From the NCBI GenBank assembly GCA_016882265.1, contig VGVB01000031.1:1-34797 (forward strand): 34,797 nt of DNA, in the 5' to 3' direction. Shown here in pieces: positions 22,662 to 30,529 of the stretch. The notes under the pieces are model-generated. The model worked only from the letters and a program-made list of their open reading frames with translations. It was not told the origin of the DNA and searched no databases. Numbering within the stretch: position 1 is the first letter of the stretch; the number at the start of each line of letters is the position of its first letter. Both the position numbers and the translations under genes were made by a program. The stretch is from Gammaproteobacteria bacterium. GTDB taxonomy: Bacteria > Pseudomonadota > Gammaproteobacteria > Steroidobacterales > Steroidobacteraceae.

Positions 22662-24308
22662 ATGCGCCGCGGACCCGGAATCTGGCTGCTGTCGCTGCTG
22701 CTGTGGGCGAGCACGGCGGCGGCCGCGGCCGCACGCTGCCCGGCCGGCGATGCCGGAGCCGTGGAACCCGCCGCGGACCGCGCGCGGCAGCGCGGTGAAT
22801 GGGCGCGCGCCGCAGACTGGCTCGCCTGTGCCGCCGTCCGGTCGGGTGACGCCGCGCTCGCGGAGCGGGCGACGCGCGGCGCCTTCGAGTTGCGGCAGGT
22901 GCACAGCGCGGTCACCAGTGCGCGGCGCTGGCTCGCGCTCGCGCCCGACAGCGAGACCGCGCGCCGGCACCTGGCGATTGCGCTGCTGCGTGATTACGAT
23001 GCCGTGGCTGCGGCCCGCGAGTTCACGCCGTTGCTGGCGGTCGAGGACCGCGCCCGGGCCTGGAACGAACTGCTCGGCATTCTCGCTGAGGAGCGCAACG
23101 AGGCCGGCGCGGCGCAGGTCGCGGAGCAGCTTGCGGCGGCCGACGCCGGGCTGCCGGAGGCGCAGCTCGTGCTCAGCGTGCTGTGGCAGCACGCCGATCA
23201 CGGCCGCCGGGCGCTGGCTGCGGCCGAGCGCGCGCTGGCGTTGCGGCCGGACTGGCGCGCGGCGCAGTACGCGGTGCTGCGCGCGCTGCTGACGCTCGGG
23301 CGGCGGGACGAAGCGCTGGCCCGGTCGGCAGCACTGGCGGCCGATGGCGATGCGCAGGCAAGGCTGGGGCACGCCTGGATCCTGCTTGGGTTGGGCCGGC
23401 GCGAAGAGGCCGCGGCCCTGTTCGGAGAGTTACGCCGCGAAGGCCCGCTGACCCGCGAGGCGCTCGAGGCGCTGGGCGTGATCGCGCTGGACGATCGCCG
23501 CCACGAGGACGCATCACGCTTGTTCGGCGAGCTGGGCCGCGCCGCGGGCAGCGGTGAGAATGTGCCCTGGTACCTCGGGCGGCTCGCCGAGCAGCGCGGC
23601 GACCGGGCCCTCGCCGCACTGCACTACCAGCAGGTCCGCACCGGCTCGCGGGCCGCGGCCGCGCAGCTTCGCGCGTGGCGACTCTGGCGCGAAGACGGCC
23701 AGCCGGAGCGGGCGGAGCTGCAGCTCGACGAATTCCTCGCCGCAACGCCCGCCAGCACCGGCGAAATCGTGGCCGGTGTCGCCGGTGTGCTGGCCGATGC
23801 GGGCCAGAGCGCGGAGGCGGTCGCGCTGCTCGATCGCGCGCTGCGGCAGCTCGCTGGCGGCGACCTGTTATTCGCCCGGGCCATCGTGCACGAGAAGCGC
23901 GGCGCCGTGCGCGCCGCGGTCGCCGACCTGCGGGCGCTGCTGGCCGAGCGGCCGCAGAGCCCGGACGCGTGGAATGCGCTCGGCTACACGCTGGTGGACC
24001 ACGGCCTGCGGCTTCGCGAAGGCCACGAGCTGATCGAGCGGGCGCTGGCACTCCGGCCGGACAGCTTTGCGATCCAGGACTCGAAGGGCTGGGCGCTCGT
24101 TCGCCTCGGGCGCCCGGCCGAGGGACTGCCGTGGCTCGAAGCTGCATTCGAGCGCTCGGCGGACCCGGAGGTCGCCGCCCATCTCGGCGAAGCACTGTGG
24201 CTGCTCGGCCGCCAGAGCGAGGCCCGGGAGCTCTGGGAGCGGGTGCTCGGCGAGCATCCGGACAGCGCGCCACTGCGGAAGGCGATCGCGCGCCGCGCAG
24301 GGTCGTAG
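22662..24308 (+). CDS. Exported tetratricopeptide-repeat protein
   Basis: A 548-residue protein with a signal peptide (hydrophobic core about residues 7-23, Ala-rich cleavage region) followed by an Ala/Arg/Leu-rich, almost wholly helical chain with TPR-like 34-residue periodicity. Clear units are around LERALALRP-like stretches, for example AERALALRPDWRAAQYAVLRALL and, near the C-terminus, DAWNALGYTLVDHG and IERALALRPDSFAIQDSKGWALVRLGRP. The same position, between hemA and lolB, is held in Pseudomonas by a TPR protein (PA4667-like). A periplasmic scaffold role in envelope assembly is likely but the partners are unknown. ATG 22662 is chosen for its signal peptide; a -10-like TATAGT lies only 7 nt upstream without a matching -35. 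Confidence 0.85.
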   Translation: MRRGPGIWLLSLLLWASTAAAAAARCPAGDAGAVEPAADRARQRGEWARAADWLACAAVRSGDAALAERATRGAFELRQVHSAVTSARRWLALAPDSETARRHLAIALLRDYDAVAAAREFTPLLAVEDRARAWNELLGILAEERNEAGAAQVAEQLAAADAGLPEAQLVLSVLWQHADHGRRALAAAERALALRPDWRAAQYAVLRALLTLGRRDEALARSAALAADGDAQARLGHAWILLGLGRREEAAALFGELRREGPLTREALEALGVIALDDRRHEDASRLFGELGRAAGSGENVPWYLGRLAEQRGDRALAALHYQQVRTGSRAAAAQLRAWRLWREDGQPERAELQLDEFLAATPASTGEIVAGVAGVLADAGQSAEAVALLDRALRQLAGGDLLFARAIVHEKRGAVRAAVADLRALLAERPQSPDAWNALGYTLVDHGLRLREGHELIERALALRPDSFAIQDSKGWALVRLGRPAEGLPWLEAAFERSADPEVAAHLGEALWLLGRQSEARELWERVLGEHPDSAPLRKAIARRAGS

Positions 24309-24893
24309 ATGGCGCGCGCGGTCGCCGGACTGGCCATCCTGCTGCTCGCCGGATGCGCCATCGTCCCGGTCTCGCGCGAAGCGGGGGACTGGCCTGCCCG
24401 CCGCCTCGCACTGCAGGCATTGTCGCGCTGGGAATTGCACGGGCGGATCGCCGTGGCCGCCGGCGGTGAGGGCTTCAGCGGCGGTTTCCGCTGGCGGCAG
24501 GACGGGTCGCATGCCGAGGTCGACGTGCGGACTCCGCTCGGCGGCACCGCGCTCACGCTGAGCATCGACGGCAGCCGGCTCACGGTCGCGGACGCTCAGG
24601 GTCAGGTCGCGGCGGGAGCAGCCGCGGATGCGGCGCTGGCGGAGGCACTCGGGGTGCCGCTGCCGGTCGCGGAGCTGCGCTACTGGCTGGTCGGCGCGCC
24701 GGCTCCGGGCGCGGTGGAGTTCGAGCAGACCGGGCCGGACGGACGGCTCGAGCGGCTGGTCCAGTCCGGCTGGGAGTTACGCTACGACCGCTACCGGGAG
24801 GTGGGCGCGATGGTGCTGCCGGCGCGGCTCGAGCTGATGGCTCCCGGCGCGCGCGTACGGGTCGTGACGGGGCAATGGCAGATGCATCCATGA
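24309..24893 (+). CDS. lolB: Outer-membrane lipoprotein insertion protein LolB
   Basis: A 194-residue lipoprotein that receives lipoproteins from periplasmic LolA and inserts them in the outer membrane. The lipobox LLAGC puts the lipidated Cys at residue 16; the next residues are Ala-Ile, so there is no inner-membrane retention Asp. WELHGRIAV and GFRWRQDG mark the beginning of the half-barrel fold, and LRYWLVGAPAPG and WELRYDRY match the LolB C-terminal half. It starts directly after the TPR gene stop with no spacer and overlaps ispE by ATGA, placing it in one operon. Confidence 0.93.
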   Translation: MARAVAGLAILLLAGCAIVPVSREAGDWPARRLALQALSRWELHGRIAVAAGGEGFSGGFRWRQDGSHAEVDVRTPLGGTALTLSIDGSRLTVADAQGQVAAGAAADAALAEALGVPLPVAELRYWLVGAPAPGAVEFEQTGPDGRLERLVQSGWELRYDRYREVGAMVLPARLELMAPGARVRVVTGQWQMHP

Positions 24894-25756
24894 GCGAAAG
24901 CTGGCCGGCACCCGCCAAGCTGAACCTGTTCCTGCACGTGATCGGGAGGCGCCCGGACGGATACCACGAGCTGCAGACCGCTTTCCAGCTCATCGACCTG
25001 GCGGACGAACTGCGGTTCAGGGTCCGGGACGACCCCGGCATTCGGCGGACGGCGGGTCCGGAGTTAGTCCCGCCGGGTGAAGACCTGGCGGTCCGGGCGG
25101 CGCAGCGACTGCAGCAGGCCGCCGGGATCCGGCGCGGCGCCGACATCGCGTTGACCAAGAGGATCCCGGTCGGGGGCGGTCTCGGCGGGGGCAGCTCCGA
25201 CGCGGCTACGACGCTGGTCGCGCTGAACGAGCTGTGGGGCCTGGGCTGGTCCCCGGAACGACTGGGCACGCTGGCACTCGAGCTCGGCGCCGACGTACCG
25301 GTCTTCGTCCGCGGACACAGCGCCTGGGCCGGCGGCGTCGGCGAGCAGCTCGAGCCGCTGCCGCTGCCCGAGCGGTATTACGCCGTCGTCTTTCCAGGCG
25401 TGGCCGTCAGCACGGCGGCAGTGTTTCAGGCGCCTGAATTGACAAGGAATACCCCCCGGACGACAATCCGCGCCTTTCTGGAGGCGGGTGGGCGCAACGA
25501 CTGTGCGCCGGTGGTCGCCAGGCGGTACCCCGCGGTGGCGGAGGCGCTGGCCTGGCTGAGCCGGGGTGGCGAGGCCCGGCTGACCGGCACGGGTAGCTGT
25601 GTGTTCGCCGCGTTCGCTGACCGGAGTTCGGCCCGCGCGGCGCTCGCCGCACTGCCGGCGCGATGGTCCGGTTTCGTGGTCCGCGGACTGCAACGCTCGC
25701 CGCTGCTCGCACGCCTGGCGGCGCAGCGCGCGTCCCGGAACGAGCGCGCGGAATAG
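24890..25756 (+). CDS. ispE: 4-diphosphocytidyl-2-C-methyl-D-erythritol kinase
   Basis: A 288-residue GHMP kinase that phosphorylates CDP-methylerythritol in the MEP route to isoprenoids. The N-terminal PAKLNLFLHVIGRRPDGYHEL includes the catalytic Lys. The ATP loop PVGGGLGGGSSDAA is intact, with the catalytic Asp in LGADVPVF and the third motif RLTGTGSCVFA. The start ATG 24890 overlaps the lolB stop; an ATG five codons upstream (24875) is also possible. Its TAG stop is followed at once by the first base of tRNA-Gln. Confidence 0.96.
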   Translation: MSESWPAPAKLNLFLHVIGRRPDGYHELQTAFQLIDLADELRFRVRDDPGIRRTAGPELVPPGEDLAVRAAQRLQQAAGIRRGADIALTKRIPVGGGLGGGSSDAATTLVALNELWGLGWSPERLGTLALELGADVPVFVRGHSAWAGGVGEQLEPLPLPERYYAVVFPGVAVSTAAVFQAPELTRNTPRTTIRAFLEAGGRNDCAPVVARRYPAVAEALAWLSRGGEARLTGTGSCVFAAFADRSSARAALAALPARWSGFVVRGLQRSPLLARLAAQRASRNERAE

Positions 25757-25831
25757 TGGGGTGTCGCCAAGTGGTAAGGCAACGGATTTTGGTTCCGTCA
25801 TACGAAGGTTCGAATCCTTCCACCCCAGCCA
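25757..25831 (+). tRNA. tRNA-Gln (anticodon TTG)
   Basis: A 75-nt cloverleaf with acceptor TGGGGTG/CACCCCA, anticodon stem ACGGA/TCCGT, loop TTTTGGT with anticodon TTG at 25789-25791, T-loop TTCGAAT, discriminator G and encoded CCA at 25829-25831. It begins on the base after the ispE stop codon, so it must be released from the lolB-ispE mRNA by RNase processing. The ispE-tRNA-Gln-prs order is common in gammaproteobacteria. Confidence 0.97.
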
Positions 25832-25840
25832 GTTGAGGAA

Positions 25841-25859
25841 CGGCGCGCCGGGCGCGCCG
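25841..25859 (+). repeat. Perfect GC palindrome between tRNA-Gln and prs
   Basis: CGGCGCGCC-G-GGCGCGCCG is a 9-1-9 perfect palindrome, 9 nt after the tRNA CCA. There is no T tract. It could stabilise or punctuate the transcript between tRNA and prs. Confidence 0.45.
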
Positions 25860-25876
25860 GCATGAGGGAGACTCGC

Positions 25877-26830
25877 GTGGATCAGTCCACGATGGCGGTG
25901 TTCACCGGCAACGCGAATCCGCTGCTCGCGCAGGGGATCGCGCGCCATCTGAACGTGCCGCTCGGCCGCGCGATCGTCGGCCGCTTCAGCGACGGCGAGA
26001 TTCAGGTCGAGATCATGGAGAACGTCCGCGGCCGTGATGTCTATCTGTTGCAGTCCACCTGTCCGCCGGCCAGCGAGAACCTGATGGAACTGCTGGTGAT
26101 GGCCGACGCCTGCCGGCGCGCGTCGTCCGGGCGCATCACCGCGGTGATCCCGTACCTCGGCTATGCGCGGCAGGACCGCCGGCCGCGTGCGACGCGCGTG
26201 CCGATCACCGCCAGGCTGGTGGCCGACATGATCGGCTGCGCCGGTATCGACCGCGTGCTGACCGTGGACCTGCATGCCGACCAGATTCAGGGCTTCTTCG
26301 GCCTGCCGGTGGACAACGTGTATGCATCGCCGGTGCTGCTCGGCGAGGTCTGGAAACAGAAGTACCGCGACATGATCGTGGTGTCGCCCGACGTGGGTGG
26401 CGTCGTCCGGGCGCGCGCGCTGGCGCGGCGCCTCGACAACGCCGATCTGGCGATCATCGACAAGCGGCGGCCGCGCGCCAACGAGTCGCAGGTGATGAAC
26501 ATCATCGGCGACGTGCATGGGCGGTCCTGCGTGCTGGTCGACGACCTGGTGGATACCGCCGGGACGCTGTGCCAGGCGGCCGAGGCGCTGAAGGAGAACG
26601 GCGCGCTGCACGTGGCCGCCTACATCACGCACGCCGTGCTGTCGGGCCCGGCGGTGGAGCGGATCTCCGGCTCCGCGCTCGATGAGCTGGTCGTGACCGA
26701 TACGATCCCGCTGCGCCCCGATGCCGCCGCCTGCCGGCGCATCCGGGTCATGACGGTGGCCGGGCTGCTGGCCGAGACGATGCGCCGCATGCGCGACGAG
26801 GAGTCGGTCAGCTCGCTGTACGTGGATTGA
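25877..26830 (+). CDS. prs: Ribose-phosphate pyrophosphokinase
   Basis: A 317-residue PRPP synthetase that makes PRPP from ribose-5-phosphate and ATP for nucleotide, His and Trp synthesis. [44 protein letters not shown] and [11 protein letters not shown] cover the ATP and regulatory regions. The PRPP-binding loop is [14 protein letters not shown] chose GTG 25877 because AGGGAG lies 7 nt upstream; an ATG at 25862 (+5 residues) and an ATG at 25892 (-5) are alternatives. Two hairpins and a terminator-like structure separate it from rplY. Confidence 0.96.
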   Translation: MDQSTMAVFTGNANPLLAQGIARHLNVPLGRAIVGRFSDGEIQVEIMENVRGRDVYLLQSTCPPASENLMELLVMADACRRASSGRITAVIPYLGYARQDRRPRATRVPITARLVADMIGCAGIDRVLTVDLHADQIQGFFGLPVDNVYASPVLLGEVWKQKYRDMIVVSPDVGGVVRARALARRLDNADLAIIDKRRPRANESQVMNIIGDVHGRSCVLVDDLVDTAGTLCQAAEALKENGALHVAAYITHAVLSGPAVERISGSALDELVVTDTIPLRPDAAACRRIRVMTVAGLLAETMRRMRDEESVSSLYVD

Positions 26831-26929
26831 GGAGGGAGTCGGTCCCTCCGCATGGGCAGCCGCCGGGAGGTCCGGCGGTCCCAGGGACGGATCGCCGGTG
26901 CCTGGTCGCGGGCCGGCGGTCCTGTTTTT
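26831..26929 (+). promoter_or_regulatory. rplY: Three tandem hairpins between prs and rplY, the last terminator-like
   Basis: Hairpin 1 (26831-26849) is GGAGGGA-GTCGG-TCCCTCC, directly after the prs stop. Hairpin 2 (26860-26878) is CCGCCGG-GAGGT-CCGGCGG. Hairpin 3 pairs GGATCGCCGG (26889-26898) with CCGGCGGTCC (26913-26922) through ten pairs including one G-U, then TGTTTTT. The T run stops 1 nt before the AGGAG ribosome site of rplY. Hairpin 3 therefore looks like an intrinsic terminator or attenuator that must be read through, or it ends prs transcripts while rplY has another promoter. Confidence 0.6.
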
Positions 26930-26945
26930 CAGGAGTATGGAACAC

Positions 26946-27665
26946 ATGAAGACTGCTTTTGAACTCGCCGCCGAGTTCCGCGACGACCAGGGCAAGGGTG
27001 CGAGCCGCCGCCTGCGTCGTCACGGCAAGGTCCCGGCGATCCTGTACGGCGGGCGCCAGGAACCGCGCGCCCTGGCGCTCGATCACGACCGGCTGCGGCA
27101 CCTGATGGCCGACGAACGCTTCTACTCGACGATCCTGAACCTGAAGGTCGGTGAGGCGGAACAGGCGGCAGTACTCAAGGACGTGCAGCGGCATCCGTGG
27201 CGGAACCAGATCCTGCACGCCGACTTCCAGCGGGTTCTCGAGGATGAGCCGATCCGCATGCAGGTGCCACTGCACTTCCGCGGCGGCGCGGAAGCCGTCG
27301 GCGTCCGCACGCAGGGCGGCATCCTTTCGCACCTGCGCAACCAGGTCGAGGTCGCCTGCCTGCCGCGCGATCTGCCCGAGTACCTCGAGGTGGACGTGGC
27401 GGCACTCGAGATCAACCAGGTGATCCAGCTTTCCGACCTGCGGCTGCCGGCGGGCGTGCAGCTCGTCGAGCTGCTGGCCGGTCGCGATGCGCCGGTGGCG
27501 TCGATCCACGCGCTGCGGGTCGAGGAGGAGGCTCCGGCCGTGGTCGCCGAGGCGGCCGTGGCCGCGGCTCCGGGCGCGGCGGCTCCTGCCGCGGCGCCAG
27601 CGGCCGAGGTCAAAGAGCCGGCCAAGGGCGACGCGAAGCCGGCCAAGGGCGACGCAAAGAAGTAA
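26946..27665 (+). CDS. rplY: Ribosomal protein bL25, long CTC type
   Basis: A 239-residue bL25 of the CTC/TL5 form, which binds 5S rRNA. The N-terminal RNA-binding domain contains GKGASRRLRRHGKVPAILYGG, and the second beta domain spans roughly residues 95-190 (HADFQRV, VPLHFRG, CLPRDLPEYLEVDV). A disordered Ala/Pro/Lys tail follows, ending in two copies of PAKGDAK. ATG 26946 is 10 nt after AGGAG; ATG 26937 is too close to it. pth follows after 21 bp, the usual partner. Confidence 0.95.
   Translation: MKTAFELAAEFRDDQGKGASRRLRRHGKVPAILYGGRQEPRALALDHDRLRHLMADERFYSTILNLKVGEAEQAAVLKDVQRHPWRNQILHADFQRVLEDEPIRMQVPLHFRGGAEAVGVRTQGGILSHLRNQVEVACLPRDLPEYLEVDVAALEINQVIQLSDLRLPAGVQLVELLAGRDAPVASIHALRVEEEAPAVVAEAAVAAAPGAAAPAAAPAAEVKEPAKGDAKPAKGDAKK
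27618..27659 (+). repeat. Two tandem 21-bp units in the rplY tail
   Basis: Positions 27618-27638 and 27639-27659 are near-identical 21-bp units differing by one base (GCGAAG versus GCAAAG), encoding PAKGDAK twice. Such a repeat can gain or lose units by slippage without breaking the frame. Confidence 0.8.
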
Positions 27666-27686
27666 CGCGTCGTCCGGGAGCGGAGC

Positions 27687-28289
27687 ATGGCCGGGCTGCC
27701 ATTGCGGCTGGTCGTGGGCTTGGGCAATCCAGGCCCCGAACATGCCGCCACGCGCCACAACGCGGGCTTCTGGTTCGTAGACGAACTGGCGCGCCGCCAC
27801 GAGGCCCAGTGGAAAGCGGAGCGGCGCTACGCCGGCGAGGCCGGGCGGGCGACCGTCGCCGGCACGCCGCTGTGGCTGTTCAAGCCGATGAACTACATGA
27901 ACCGCAGCGGGCTCGCCGTGCGCGCGATCTGCGACTACCTGCAGCTCCCGCCGGCGGAGATGCTGGTCGTGCATGACGACCTCGACCTGCCGCCGGGCAG
28001 CGTGCGCCTGAAGCGGGGCGGCGGCGCCGGCGGGCACAACGGCCTGCGCGATGTGATCAGCCACGTCGGCGAGGACTTCTGGCGGCTGCGGCTCGGCATC
28101 GGCCATCCCGGTGACCGCCACGTCGTGATCGATTACGTGCTCGAGCGGCCGCCGGCCGTCGAGGAGCGGCTGATCCGCGAGGCGGTCGAGCTCGGCCTCA
28201 GCGAACTGCCGCGGCTGCTGACCGAGGGCGCCGACCGGGCGATGAACCGCCTGCACGCGAAGCCGTCCGACGACGGCGCCGCGGACTGA
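27687..28289 (+). CDS. pth: Peptidyl-tRNA hydrolase
   Basis: A 200-residue Pth that recycles peptidyl-tRNA dropped from ribosomes. [20 protein letters not shown] contains the catalytic His, [11 protein letters not shown] the substrate Asn, and [11 protein letters not shown] the catalytic Asp; [12 protein letters not shown] follows. ATG 27687 is preceded by GGAG. It sits between rplY and ychF as in most gammaproteobacteria. The stop and the ychF GTG are 10 nt apart. Confidence 0.97.
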   Translation: MAGLPLRLVVGLGNPGPEHAATRHNAGFWFVDELARRHEAQWKAERRYAGEAGRATVAGTPLWLFKPMNYMNRSGLAVRAICDYLQLPPAEMLVVHDDLDLPPGSVRLKRGGGAGGHNGLRDVISHVGEDFWRLRLGIGHPGDRHVVIDYVLERPPAVEERLIREAVELGLSELPRLLTEGADRAMNRLHAKPSDDGAAD

Positions 28290-28299
28290 GGCCGGGGGC

Positions 28300-29391
28300 G
28301 TGGGGATCCGCTGCGGCATCGTCGGTCTGCCGAACGTCGGCAAGTCCACGCTGTTCAACGCGCTGACCCAGGCGCGCATCGCGGCCGAGAACTACCCGTT
28401 CTGCACGATCGACCCGAACGTCGGCGTCGTGCCGGTGCCGGATCCGCGTCTCGCGGCGCTGGCCGCCATCGCCCGGCCGGAGAAGATCCTGCCGGCGACG
28501 GTCGAGTTCGTCGACATCGCCGGCCTGGTCGCCGGTGCCGCGCAGGGCGAGGGACTCGGCAACCAGTTCCTCGCTCACATCCGCGAGGTCGACGCGATCG
28601 CCCACGTGGTCCGCTGCTTCGACGACGACGACATCGTGCACGTCGCCGGTCGCGTCGATCCGGCCCGCGATGTCGCGATCATCAACACCGAGCTTGCGCT
28701 CGCCGACCTCGAGACCGTCGAGCGCGCGCGGCAACGGGCGGAGAAGCCGGCCCGCGCCGGCGACCGCGATGCACAGCGCTGGTGTGCGGCGCTCGAGCGC
28801 ATCCGCGCGGCGCTCGATCGCGGCACACCGGCCCGCGCGCTGGGATTCGACGAGTTCGAGCGCGAGCGACTGCGCGAGCTGCACCTGCTGACCGCCAAGC
28901 CGGTGCTGTACATCGCCAATGTCGCCGAGCACGGTTTCCGCGCCAACCCGCACCTGGAGGTGCTGCAGGGAATTGCCGCCACCGAAGGCGCCGGCCTCGT
29001 GCCGGTGTGCGCCGCGATCGAGGCGGAAATCGCCGAACTGGACGCCGCGGACCGGGCCGCCTTCCTCGCTGACCTCGGGCTCGAGGAGGCCGGGCTCGAC
29101 CGGGTCATCCGCGCGGCCTACCGGCTGCTCGGACTGCTGACGTACTTCACCGCCGGTCCGAAGGAAGTGCGCGCCTGGACGGTGCCGGCGGGGGCCACCG
29201 CGCCGCAGGCGGCCGGCGTGATCCACACGGATTTCGAACGCGGTTTCATCCGCGCCGAGACCATCGCCTACGACGACTACATCGCCGGCCGCGGCGAGGC
29301 CGGCGCGCGCGAGGCGGGGCGGCTGCGGCTCGAGGGGCGCGACTACGTGGTGCGCGAGGGCGACGTCCTGCACTTCCGCTTCAACGTCTGA
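28300..29391 (+). CDS. ychF: Redox-regulated ATPase/GTP-binding protein YchF (Obg family)
   Basis: A 363-residue Obg-family P-loop protein. G1 is [16 protein letters not shown]3 is [20 protein letters not shown], and G4 is replaced by a NVAE-type motif (YIANVAE), which in YchF favours ATP over GTP. The C-terminal TGS domain includes [13 protein letters not shown] and ends LHFRFNV. It binds ribosomes and modulates stress responses. The GTG 28300 start has GGGGG upstream and gives the expected [12 protein letters not shown]. Confidence 0.97.
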   Translation: MGIRCGIVGLPNVGKSTLFNALTQARIAAENYPFCTIDPNVGVVPVPDPRLAALAAIARPEKILPATVEFVDIAGLVAGAAQGEGLGNQFLAHIREVDAIAHVVRCFDDDDIVHVAGRVDPARDVAIINTELALADLETVERARQRAEKPARAGDRDAQRWCAALERIRAALDRGTPARALGFDEFERERLRELHLLTAKPVLYIANVAEHGFRANPHLEVLQGIAATEGAGLVPVCAAIEAEIAELDAADRAAFLADLGLEEAGLDRVIRAAYRLLGLLTYFTAGPKEVRAWTVPAGATAPQAAGVIHTDFERGFIRAETIAYDDYIAGRGEAGAREAGRLRLEGRDYVVREGDVLHFRFNV

Positions 29392-29423
29392 GCGAGATTC
29401 CAGACTGCGCCGGCATGGGAGTC

Positions 29424-29452
29424 TTGACGCCACCTCCTTACTATCATAGAGT
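29424..29452 (+). promoter_or_regulatory. Promoter of the toxin-antitoxin pair
   Basis: TTGACG (29424-29429), a 17-bp spacer and TAGAGT (29447-29452) form a good sigma-70 promoter. A small palindrome CTAT-C-ATAG (29441-29449) overlaps the -10, a natural place for autorepression by the antitoxin complex. The AbrB-domain gene begins 35 bp downstream. Confidence 0.6.
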
Positions 29453-29486
29453 TCGGGTAAGGTGACCCCCAGAGGCAACTGCGGGT

Positions 29487-29729
29487 ATGTTCGTCAAGAT
29501 CACTGCCAAGCGCCAGGTCACGTTTCCTGCGCGGGTTCTTGAGGCACTAGGGGTCAAGCCCGGCGACCGGATTGAACTCGAGGAAGGCCCCGAGGGGTTC
29601 GTCCTGCGCGCGCGCCAGGTCGATCGGACGCGCCTCGCGCCACTACGCGGCAAGCTGCGCCGTGGCCAGGGCACCTTCGATCTGGAAGTCTTCCGGCATA
29701 CTCCGCATGATCGCGCGCTGCGGGATTGA
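29487..29729 (+). CDS. AbrB/MazE-type antitoxin (VapB-like)
   Basis: An 80-residue protein with an N-terminal SpoVT-AbrB swapped-hairpin DNA-binding domain (VKITAKRQVTFPARVLEALGVKPGDRIELEE). The C-terminal part (about residues 45-80) would wrap around and block the toxin. Such antitoxins repress their own promoter. The stop lies inside the following PIN gene (23-nt overlap), so the two are translated together. AGAGG is 11 nt before ATG 29487, a weak ribosome site. Confidence 0.85.
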   Translation: MFVKITAKRQVTFPARVLEALGVKPGDRIELEEGPEGFVLRARQVDRTRLAPLRGKLRRGQGTFDLEVFRHTPHDRALRD

Positions 29730-30105
29730 CACCTCGATCCTGGTGCGGCTGGCGACCGGCGATCCCGCGGACGGCTTCGAAAACTGTGTGCGCAAGTTGA
29801 GCGCGCTCATCGAGCGCGACGATGCCGAGGTGTTCGCTTCGAATCAGGTAATCGGCGAAGCCTATGTCGCCCTGCAACATCACTACGGCGTGTCCAAACC
29901 CGACGCGCGCGCCGCACTGGCCAGCGTGCTCAGGAGCGGCCTGGTGGCACCGCTGAACGGGGCCGGCGTATTCGCCGCCCTGGAAGCCAGCGCGGGCTGC
30001 GGGCTGCTCGACCGCTTGATTGCCGACGATTATCGTCGCGCCGGACTCAGTACACTCACGCTGGACCGAAGGATGGCCGCGCTCCCGGACGTACGCCGAC
30101 TGTAG
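29707..30105 (+). CDS. PIN-domain toxin (VapC-like ribonuclease)
   Basis: A 132-residue PIN-domain protein, expected to be a Mg-dependent RNase that cuts tRNA or rRNA when freed from its antitoxin. The acidic site is Asp8 (GIDTSILVR), Glu51 (VIGEAYVAL), Asp102 (LLDRLIADDYRRAG) and Asp120 (LTLDRRM), so it appears intact. ATG 29707 overlaps the antitoxin gene by 23 nt, and the first residues MIARCGIDTS match the family start. The target is not predictable from sequence. Confidence 0.85.
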   Translation: MIARCGIDTSILVRLATGDPADGFENCVRKLSALIERDDAEVFASNQVIGEAYVALQHHYGVSKPDARAALASVLRSGLVAPLNGAGVFAALEASAGCGLLDRLIADDYRRAGLSTLTLDRRMAALPDVRRL

Positions 30106-30157
30106 CGACAGCAGGAGATGCTGCGACAGGAACGGACGCGATCGAGGTGATCCCCGG

Positions 30158-30265
30158 GACGCGCCGTGACCGAGTCGTATCGAACGTGGCGAGATCATCA
30201 CAATCGGCGGCCAGCGCGGGGTGCAGTGCGTCAGCGAAGTTCCAGCCGTGCCGCAGGAGCAGCGG
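30158..30265 (-). pseudogene. Decayed PIN-domain fragment, opposite strand
   Basis: Read on the minus strand, this stretch encodes LLLRHGWNFADALHPALAADCDDLATFDTT, the characteristic C-terminal half of a PIN toxin (FADALH... followed by the last catalytic Asp in ATFD). There is no N-terminal half upstream and the chain after it is not PIN-like. It is a separate, older remnant, since the intact toxin next door reads on the plus strand. It suggests toxin-antitoxin modules have come and gone here. Confidence 0.55.
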
Positions 30266-30302
30266 GCCTGCCCGGACGCCGGACCGGGCCGCCGAGCGGA
30301 AG

Positions 30303-30319
30303 ATGGGGGCTGTCCCCAT
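30303..30319. repeat. REP-like palindrome ATGGGG-N5-CCCCAT
   Basis: ATGGGG-GCTGT-CCCCAT followed by TTTC resembles the GGGGAC-type palindromes that I know as scattered repeats beside REP-associated tyrosine transposases. Only this copy is evident in the window, so the relation is inference. Confidence 0.35.
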
Positions 30320-30330
30320 TTTCGGGCGGC

Positions 30331-30359
30331 TTGACACCCGCTGACACCGTCCGGAGAAT
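30331..30359 (+). promoter_or_regulatory. Promoter of tRNA-Met
   Basis: A perfect TTGACA (30331-30336), a 17-bp spacer and GAGAAT (30354-30359) form a strong sigma-70 promoter. The following CGCGCCTCCCC is a GC-rich discriminator of the sort linked to stringent control of stable RNA. The tRNA begins 33 bp after the -10. Confidence 0.65.
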
Positions 30360-30391
30360 CGCGCCTCCCCGGGGCCACCTTCCCACCGCGT

Positions 30392-30468
30392 GGCTAGGTA
30401 GCTCAGCCGGTTAGAGCACGGGATTCATAACCCCGGGGTCGAGAGTTCGAGTCTCTCCCTAGCCACCA
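30392..30468 (+). tRNA. tRNA-Met (anticodon CAT), elongator type
   Basis: A 77-nt cloverleaf: acceptor GGCTAGG/CCTAGCC (a true 1-72 pair, so not initiator), D-arm GCTCAGCCGGTTAGAGC, anticodon CAT at 30426-30428, T-loop TTCGAGT and encoded CCA at 30466-30468. The anticodon stem CGGGA/CCCCG has an A-C mismatch next to the loop (30423/30431). Overall it is closest to elongator Met; tRNA-Ile2 with lysidine-modified CAT is a less likely alternative. Confidence 0.93.
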
Positions 30469-30484
30469 TTTCTTCCGGGTACAG

Positions 30485-30509
30485 CCGCCACCGGCCAGGC
30501 CGGTGGCGG
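30485..30509 (+). repeat. 25-bp perfect palindrome after tRNA-Met
   Basis: CCGCCACCGGCC-A-GGCCGGTGGCGG is a 12-1-12 perfect palindrome starting 17 nt after the tRNA and ending 21 nt before the UspE-like gene. No T tract follows. It may end or process the tRNA transcript, or shield the 5' end of the stress-protein mRNA. Confidence 0.6.
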
Positions 30510-30529
30510 CCGCCGGAGAGGGGGCGACG

